Part shown: piece by piece, positions 60,139-64,000 of the stretch
Numbering within the stretch: position 1 is the stretch's first letter
Layout: every line of letters starts with the position of its first letter
Source: Sphingosinicella xenopeptidilytica
GTDB taxonomy: Bacteria > Pseudomonadota > Alphaproteobacteria > Sphingomonadales > Sphingomonadaceae
Assembly: GCF_042676985.1 (NCBI RefSeq)
Contig: NZ_JBHTIK010000005.1
Location: forward strand, 434,001 to 498,000
Length of the DNA: 64,000 nt
Reading direction: 5' to 3'
Notes under the pieces: generated by a model
Seen by the model: only the letters and a program-made list of their open reading frames with translations
What the model was told of the DNA's origin: nothing
The model's database searches: none
Made by a program: the position numbers and the translations under genes

Positions 60139-60160
60139 GGATGGTCCTCCCAATCAAAAT

Positions 60161-60889
60161 TCAAAGCGTGATCGAGCCAATGCTGGCGCCCCCGCACACG
60201 AAAAGATTCTGGCCGGTGATGAAGCCGGTGTCGTCTCCCAGAAAGAAGCGCACGGCCGCCGCGACATCTTCCGGCGTTCCGACACGCCCCACGGGGATCG
60301 AAGCGGCGACATTGCGTTTGCGCTCCGATCCGTCCGGGATCAGTTCGTGGAACATGTCGGTTTCGATGGGACCGGGGGACACGACGTTCACCGTGATGCC
60401 ATGGCCAGCAAGTTCTAGCGCCCATGTGCGCGCCATGCCGATCATTCCGGCCTTGGTCGCGGCGTATGCGGTGCGGCCCTGCAGGCCGAGCGCGCCGCGC
60501 GAGGAAATCAGAACGATACGGCCCTTACCGACTGCCTTCATTCCCGGCAGCAGCGCCTGCCCGATGTGGATGGCCGCGCGCAGATGAAGGTCGACGAGAT
60601 GATCGAGATCATCGTCCTTTACCGCTTCGAACGGCGCGGGCCGGATCACCCCGGCGTTGTGGACGAAGCCCGTGATGCTAAGCCCGGCCGCCTCGGTGCA
60701 GATGCGCGTAAGGTCTGCGCGGTCGGTGAGATCGCCGATAATCGTTTGCAACCGCTCGTGCGTGAAATCGGGCATTCGGCGCGACACGTTGATCACCCGC
60801 GCGCCGCCTTCCAGAAGGCTTTGGCTGATCGCGGCGCCGATCCCGGCATTGCCGCCCGTCACCAGAATTGCGTGCTTCCGATCAGGCAT
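60161..60889 (-). CDS. short-chain dehydrogenase/reductase
   Basis: A 242-residue classical SDR. The NAD(P) motif is TGGNAGIGAA (residues 11-20), then HNAG, and the catalytic set S130, Y142 and K146 (YAATK) is complete. It could oxidise a cis-dihydrodiol formed by the dioxygenase, or a 3-hydroxyacyl-CoA. The start at 60889 overlaps the DUF35 gene stop by 8 bp; a longer frame reaches 60934. It is 22 bp before the dioxygenase alpha gene in the same operon. Confidence 0.9.
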   Translation of the reverse strand: MPDRKHAILVTGGNAGIGAAISQSLLEGGARVINVSRRMPDFTHERLQTIIGDLTDRADLTRICTEAAGLSITGFVHNAGVIRPAPFEAVKDDDLDHLVDLHLRAAIHIGQALLPGMKAVGKGRIVLISSRGALGLQGRTAYAATKAGMIGMARTWALELAGHGITVNVVSPGPIETDMFHELIPDGSERKRNVAASIPVGRVGTPEDVAAAVRFFLGDDTGFITGQNLFVCGGASIGSITL

Positions 60890-61208
60890 CGGATAGGTCT
60901 CTCTCTGCGGTGAAAATCTGGTTCTGCTCTGCATCGCTCGTGGCGTGCAGGACGACCCGGTCGCCCGGCTGAACGTGCCCGAGGAAAGCGATCACGCGCA
61001 CACCGGCATCAAGCGCAACCGTGCCAATCCGGAGTGGGAGCGCGGTGGCGGGATCGAGCGAACGATGCAGCGTCGTGGCGGCAAGCAGCCGCCCGCGCCC
61101 GCTGTCCTCCGCCCAGATGAGTTCATCCCGCAGGCAGGTGCGGCACAGATCGCGCGCGGGATATTGGTGCGCGCCGCAGGCCGTGCAGGTCTGAAGGCGG
61201 ATCGTCAT
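60882..61208 (-). CDS. DUF35 zinc-ribbon/OB-fold protein
   Basis: A 108-residue Zn-ribbon OB-fold protein (DUF35). Four cysteines make the ribbon: C8-x2-C11 and C22-x2-C25 (TACGAHQYPARDLCRTC). The OB part reads GRLLAATTLHRS and ends with VLHAT. DUF35 proteins form complexes with thiolase-like enzymes, sitting at the CoA-binding face, as in acetoacetyl-CoA thiolase/HMG-CoA synthase and Ltp2-ChsH2 systems. Its gene overlaps the stop of SDR and the thiolase-like gene start side by 4 bases, consistent with a complex. Confidence 0.88.
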   Translation of the reverse strand: MTIRLQTCTACGAHQYPARDLCRTCLRDELIWAEDSGRGRLLAATTLHRSLDPATALPLRIGTVALDAGVRVIAFLGHVQPGDRVVLHATSDAEQNQIFTAERDLSDA

Positions 61209-62377
61209 GCCATCCCCTCCAGCAGCATCGCACCGCTCGCGAGGCAGCGGTCATAGGTGACCATGCCGTAACCGCTCGCGAGCGCGATGCGTGCACCGGG
61301 AACCTGCCGCCCAAGCGGTTGCCGCGTCACCTGCCGCAGCGCCTCCACGACCGGGAGGAAACCGCCCGCCGCGCCCGCCTGTCCGCAGGAAAGCTGACCG
61401 CCGCAGCTGTTGTGCGGAAAGTCGCCCTCCACTGTCAGGTCGTGTGTGCGCAGAAACGCCGGCGCTTCGCCCTTGCCACAAAAGCCGAGGTCCTCGATCT
61501 GCATGGCGACGATCACGGGATAGTCATCATAGGTTTGCAGGCAATCGACCGCATCGGGGCCGAGGTCCGCCTGCGCGTAGAGCGCGTCGCGGTCCATCGC
61601 CCAACCGCCGCGCTCGGCGAGCGGGTCTTCGAAGAAGGCATTGTGTCGCTCGATCGTGCCGCGAATGCGCGCGTGCTTCAGCCCGAGTGCGCGCGCGCGC
61701 TCGTCGCTCATCACCAGAAATGCCTCGGCGCCCGCGCAGGGCAGAACGCAGTCGAACAGATGGAGCGGTTCGGCGATCGGCGGCGCCGCGAGGTAGTCGT
61801 CGATGCTGAGGGGTTTCGCGCCGAGCAGCGCATTGGGATTGCCGCGCGCATTGGTGCGCTGCGCAACGGCGATCCGTCCGAAGTCGGCGCGTTCCGCACC
61901 GAATCTGCGCATGTAATTGTCGGTGATCAGCGCGAACACGCCGTTGGGGCCGCCCGCGCCATAGGGATAAACGGCGGCGCTCGAAAAGCGGCTGAAATCC
62001 TTCACGAGGCTTGAAAAGCTGGCGCTGCCCGCCGTGTCCCCCGCGATGCAGGCAACGATGTTCGCGTCGCCGTCCTGCACGGCGCGCGCGGCGCGGCGCA
62101 GCGCCATCACGCCGCTCGCGCCCCCCGTCGGCAGCCATTCGATCCAGCGCGGCGACATGTCGAAATGCTCGGTCAGCGCGATCGTCGTGTCGCTCCCCAG
62201 CGAAAAGGACGAAACCGCGAGCCCGTCGATCGCGTCCTTTTCGAGCCCGCTCGCATCGAGAAGCGCGCGCAGCGCCGAACCGATGAACCAGTGCGCGGGC
62301 TTATCGCTGCGTCGGGCATAGGGCACCGTCACCGGGCACGCCACGGCTACGCCCTGATAGTCGCGCGCGCCGCTCAT
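61205..62377 (-). CDS. thiolase-like protein without the usual nucleophilic Cys (SCP-x/Ltp2 type)
   Basis: A 390-residue thiolase-fold protein of the SCP-x/lipid-transfer type. The position of the acylated Cys (SCASG in true thiolases) reads PTGGASG (residues 83-89), so a Gly replaces it. Other family blocks are present: TYDDYPVIVAMQIEDLGFCGKG and HNSCGGQLSCGQAGAAGG. With its DUF35 partner encoded next to it, this resembles Ltp2-type aldolases that split beta-hydroxyacyl-CoA side chains. The ATG at 62377 overlaps the ligase stop (ATGA); a much longer frame to 63454 is a shadow of the ligase gene. Confidence 0.88.
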   Translation of the reverse strand: MSGARDYQGVAVACPVTVPYARRSDKPAHWFIGSALRALLDASGLEKDAIDGLAVSSFSLGSDTTIALTEHFDMSPRWIEWLPTGGASGVMALRRAARAVQDGDANIVACIAGDTAGSASFSSLVKDFSRFSSAAVYPYGAGGPNGVFALITDNYMRRFGAERADFGRIAVAQRTNARGNPNALLGAKPLSIDDYLAAPPIAEPLHLFDCVLPCAGAEAFLVMSDERARALGLKHARIRGTIERHNAFFEDPLAERGGWAMDRDALYAQADLGPDAVDCLQTYDDYPVIVAMQIEDLGFCGKGEAPAFLRTHDLTVEGDFPHNSCGGQLSCGQAGAAGGFLPVVEALRQVTRQPLGRQVPGARIALASGYGMVTYDRCLASGAMLLEGMA

Positions 62378-63993
62378 GCCGCCTTCGGTGCGCGCTTCAG
62401 CGCGCGCGCATCGAAGGCCTCGCCCTTTGCGTGCAGGCTGCGGCCGAGCGAGCGGATTTCGCCGCGCTGCAATTTCTGTGATGCCGTCGTCGGCAGATGA
62501 TCGACGAACGCGACGTAACCGGGCGCCTTGAAATAGGCGAGCCTTTCGAGGCAGTGGTTCACGAGATCGGTCGCGAGCGTCTCGCTTCCCGCGCTTCCAT
62601 GGGTCTGCACCAGCGCCATCACTTCCTCGCCGCGCAGTTCGTCCTCGATCGGCAGTACGGCGCAGGCGGAAACGGATGCGTGCTGCATCAGCACGCCTTC
62701 CACCTCGACCGCCGCGATATTCTCGCCGCTGCGGCGCACGATGTTCTTGCTGCGATCCACGAAGAAGAAATTGCCCTCGGCGTCGCGTTTCACGATGTCG
62801 CCGGTGTGGAACCAGCCGTCTTCCCACGCCGCCTCGGTCGCCGCGGGGTCGCGGTAATAGCCGGAAAAGAAATGGCGGCGCGGATCGTCGCCGCGCGCGC
62901 GCACCAGAAGCTCGCCCGGCTCGCCGTCCGGCACATCGGCGCCCGTGTCGCCCGCGATGCGCACGTCGAGATGACCGGCCGCACGCCCGAAGCAGCGCGT
63001 GCCGACATGGCGCGGTTCGCGATTGGCGGTGATCCACGCGGCGGCGCCGGTTTCGGTCATCGCCCACGCCTCGATCAGCGGGAAACCGAAGCGCTCCTCG
63101 AAGCGCGCATGGTGGCGCGGATCGACCCCCGCGCCGAAACCGAACCGCACCGAGAGATCGGCCGTCTCGTCCTCCCGCTGCAGCAGGATCGCGGGCATCA
63201 CGCCCAGATAATGGATCACGCTCGCGCGCGTCTCGCGCACCGTGTCCCACCAGCGCGACGCGTGGAATCGGTCGAGCTGAATGAGGCAGCTTCCCGTCAT
63301 CATCGCGGCCATGAAACTGCACGCAAGCGCATTCATGTGGTTGACGGGCAGCGGCGTCAGGATGCGGTCCTCGCCCTCGCGGAATTCGCAATAGCCGCCG
63401 AGCGTCGCGTAGAAATGCCCCACCCATGTGAAATAGGCGTTGGAAAGGATGCACCCCTTCGGCTTGCCCGTCGTGCCGGAGGTGAAAAGCATCGCCGCCT
63501 CACGGCCGGCATCCGGCGTTTCGTCTTCGCTCGCCGTACGCACCGCGCGCGGGAGGTCCGCAAGCGAAGGCTCCGCGACCGGTACAGTCGTGCCGCTCAG
63601 TATCTGCGTACTCTCCAGCATGGCGCGATGTTTCGGCCATGCCACGATGGCGTCGAGATCGGCCGCCGCGACGATCGGCGCCATCTCTTCCGGCCGCATC
63701 GCGGTGTTGAGCGGCACGACGCTCGCGCCGAGCGCGTTCAGCGACAGGAAGTGCAGGAAGAAGGCGGGGTGGTTGTCGAGCGCAAGGCCGATCCGGTGTC
63801 CCTTGCCGTATCCCTGTTTGCTGTAAGCGGCCCGAAGGACTTCAACGGCCCCGGCGGCGTCCGCGAAGCTCTGCGTGAAGGGCAGGGGCTCACCGATCGC
63901 ATCCGCGGGGGCATGGAGAAAGGGGCGCTCGGCCCAGCGTTCCGCTGCCGCCGCGAAGGTCAGATAGACCGAGGGTCGCGCTTCGATCGCCAC
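62374..63993 (-). CDS. AMP-forming acyl-CoA synthetase, start near window edge
   Basis: A 539-residue (as seen) adenylate-forming acyl-CoA ligase. Motifs: the P-loop TSGTTGKPKG (residues 171-180), AWAMTETGAA (adenine and substrate), GWFHTGDIVKRD and the C-terminal hinge and lysine region SKNIVRRSGENIAAVEVE and ASQKLQRGEIR. It activates a carboxylic acid to its CoA thioester at the start of the pathway. The GTG at 63993 is the first in-frame start visible, but only 7 bases remain before the window end, so the true start may lie outside. It is closest to the promoter of this operon as far as visible. Confidence 0.9.
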   Translation of the reverse strand: MAIEARPSVYLTFAAAAERWAERPFLHAPADAIGEPLPFTQSFADAAGAVEVLRAAYSKQGYGKGHRIGLALDNHPAFFLHFLSLNALGASVVPLNTAMRPEEMAPIVAAADLDAIVAWPKHRAMLESTQILSGTTVPVAEPSLADLPRAVRTASEDETPDAGREAAMLFTSGTTGKPKGCILSNAYFTWVGHFYATLGGYCEFREGEDRILTPLPVNHMNALACSFMAAMMTGSCLIQLDRFHASRWWDTVRETRASVIHYLGVMPAILLQREDETADLSVRFGFGAGVDPRHHARFEERFGFPLIEAWAMTETGAAAWITANREPRHVGTRCFGRAAGHLDVRIAGDTGADVPDGEPGELLVRARGDDPRRHFFSGYYRDPAATEAAWEDGWFHTGDIVKRDAEGNFFFVDRSKNIVRRSGENIAAVEVEGVLMQHASVSACAVLPIEDELRGEEVMALVQTHGSAGSETLATDLVNHCLERLAYFKAPGYVAFVDHLPTTASQKLQRGEIRSLGRSLHAKGEAFDARALKRAPKAA

Positions 63994-64000
63994 GGTATGA

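Noticed and set aside
61205..63454. A 749-codon open frame on the - strand
   Set aside because: Only its last 390 codons (from 62377) look like a protein; the rest is the antiphase shadow of the acyl-CoA synthetase gene, Arg/Ala-rich and without motifs.
1..64000. CRISPR arrays, tRNA or rRNA genes, insertion sequences, phage genes
   Set aside because: No regularly spaced repeats, cloverleaf-like segments, rRNA blocks, transposase or phage-structural proteins were recognised on either strand by eye.

Overview
The window reads as chromosome or large-plasmid DNA of a Gram-negative alphaproteobacterium, most likely a sphingomonad. This is an inference from several things: four TonB-dependent receptors whose C-terminal residue is Phe, many FMN, Rieske and SDR-type catabolic genes, sphingomonad-like gene content, and high GC. 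Sampled lines run from roughly 55% GC at the left to about 70% at the right. No rRNA, tRNA, CRISPR array or insertion sequence was recognised. Nearly all sequence is coding, much of it in overlapping (ATGA-type) operons.

Region A (1-18243) is a catabolic island for an unidentified, probably nitrogen-containing or carbonyl-rich small molecule. It holds a C-C bond or ester alpha/beta hydrolase (cut by the window edge), a flavin reductase whose oxygenase partner is not seen, a beta-hydroxyacid dehydrogenase, an amidohydrolase, three SnoaL/NTF2-like proteins and a TonB receptor. It also holds a hydantoinase/oxoprolinase-type ATPase paired with a DUF917 protein, a large MalT-like LuxR regulator, and a + strand operon of quinone oxidoreductase, MFS carrier, isochorismatase-type amidase and a [4Fe-4S]/molybdopterin oxidoreductase. 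An AT-rich 0.5 kb segment (18244-18748) separates it from the next region.

Region B (18749-about 55300) is a large sulfur-acquisition island. A LysR regulator diverges from an ssu-type operon: ABC permease and ATPase, a cysteine-dioxygenase-like cupin, a triple rhodanese, two SsuD-family monooxygenases, a membrane-anchored binding protein and a flavoprotein. Next come a TauD dioxygenase, an aldo/keto reductase, two NtaA/DszA-family monooxygenases, a small serine hydrolase, a dipeptidase, a TonB receptor and an outer-membrane porin. Then follow a ChrB-like protein and a six-gene sulfate operon (sbp-cysT-cysW-cysA-ATP-grasp-TSUP). A second organosulfur uptake operon (acyl-CoA-dehydrogenase-like flavoprotein, Tat-exported binding protein, permease, ATPase) closes the region. 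An SDR, an MmgE/PrpD protein and a nitroreductase sit between the two uptake operons. Several intergenic regions share short palindromic motifs (TATCAGATTAT, GTAGACAATAT, ATAGTCA) that look like operators of a sulfur-starvation regulon.

Region C (55556-64000) starts with a fourth TonB receptor. After a bidirectional terminator there is a leftward operon for catabolism of an aromatic or polycyclic acid: acyl-CoA synthetase, a thiolase-like protein lacking the usual nucleophilic Cys, a DUF35 zinc-ribbon partner, an SDR, Rieske dioxygenase alpha and beta subunits, and a MarR regulator.

The most interesting items are the sulfur island as a whole, the ATP-grasp enzyme with a membrane tail inside the sulfate operon, the triple rhodanese plus thiol dioxygenase module, the SDR without its catalytic Tyr/Lys, and the shared operator-like motifs.
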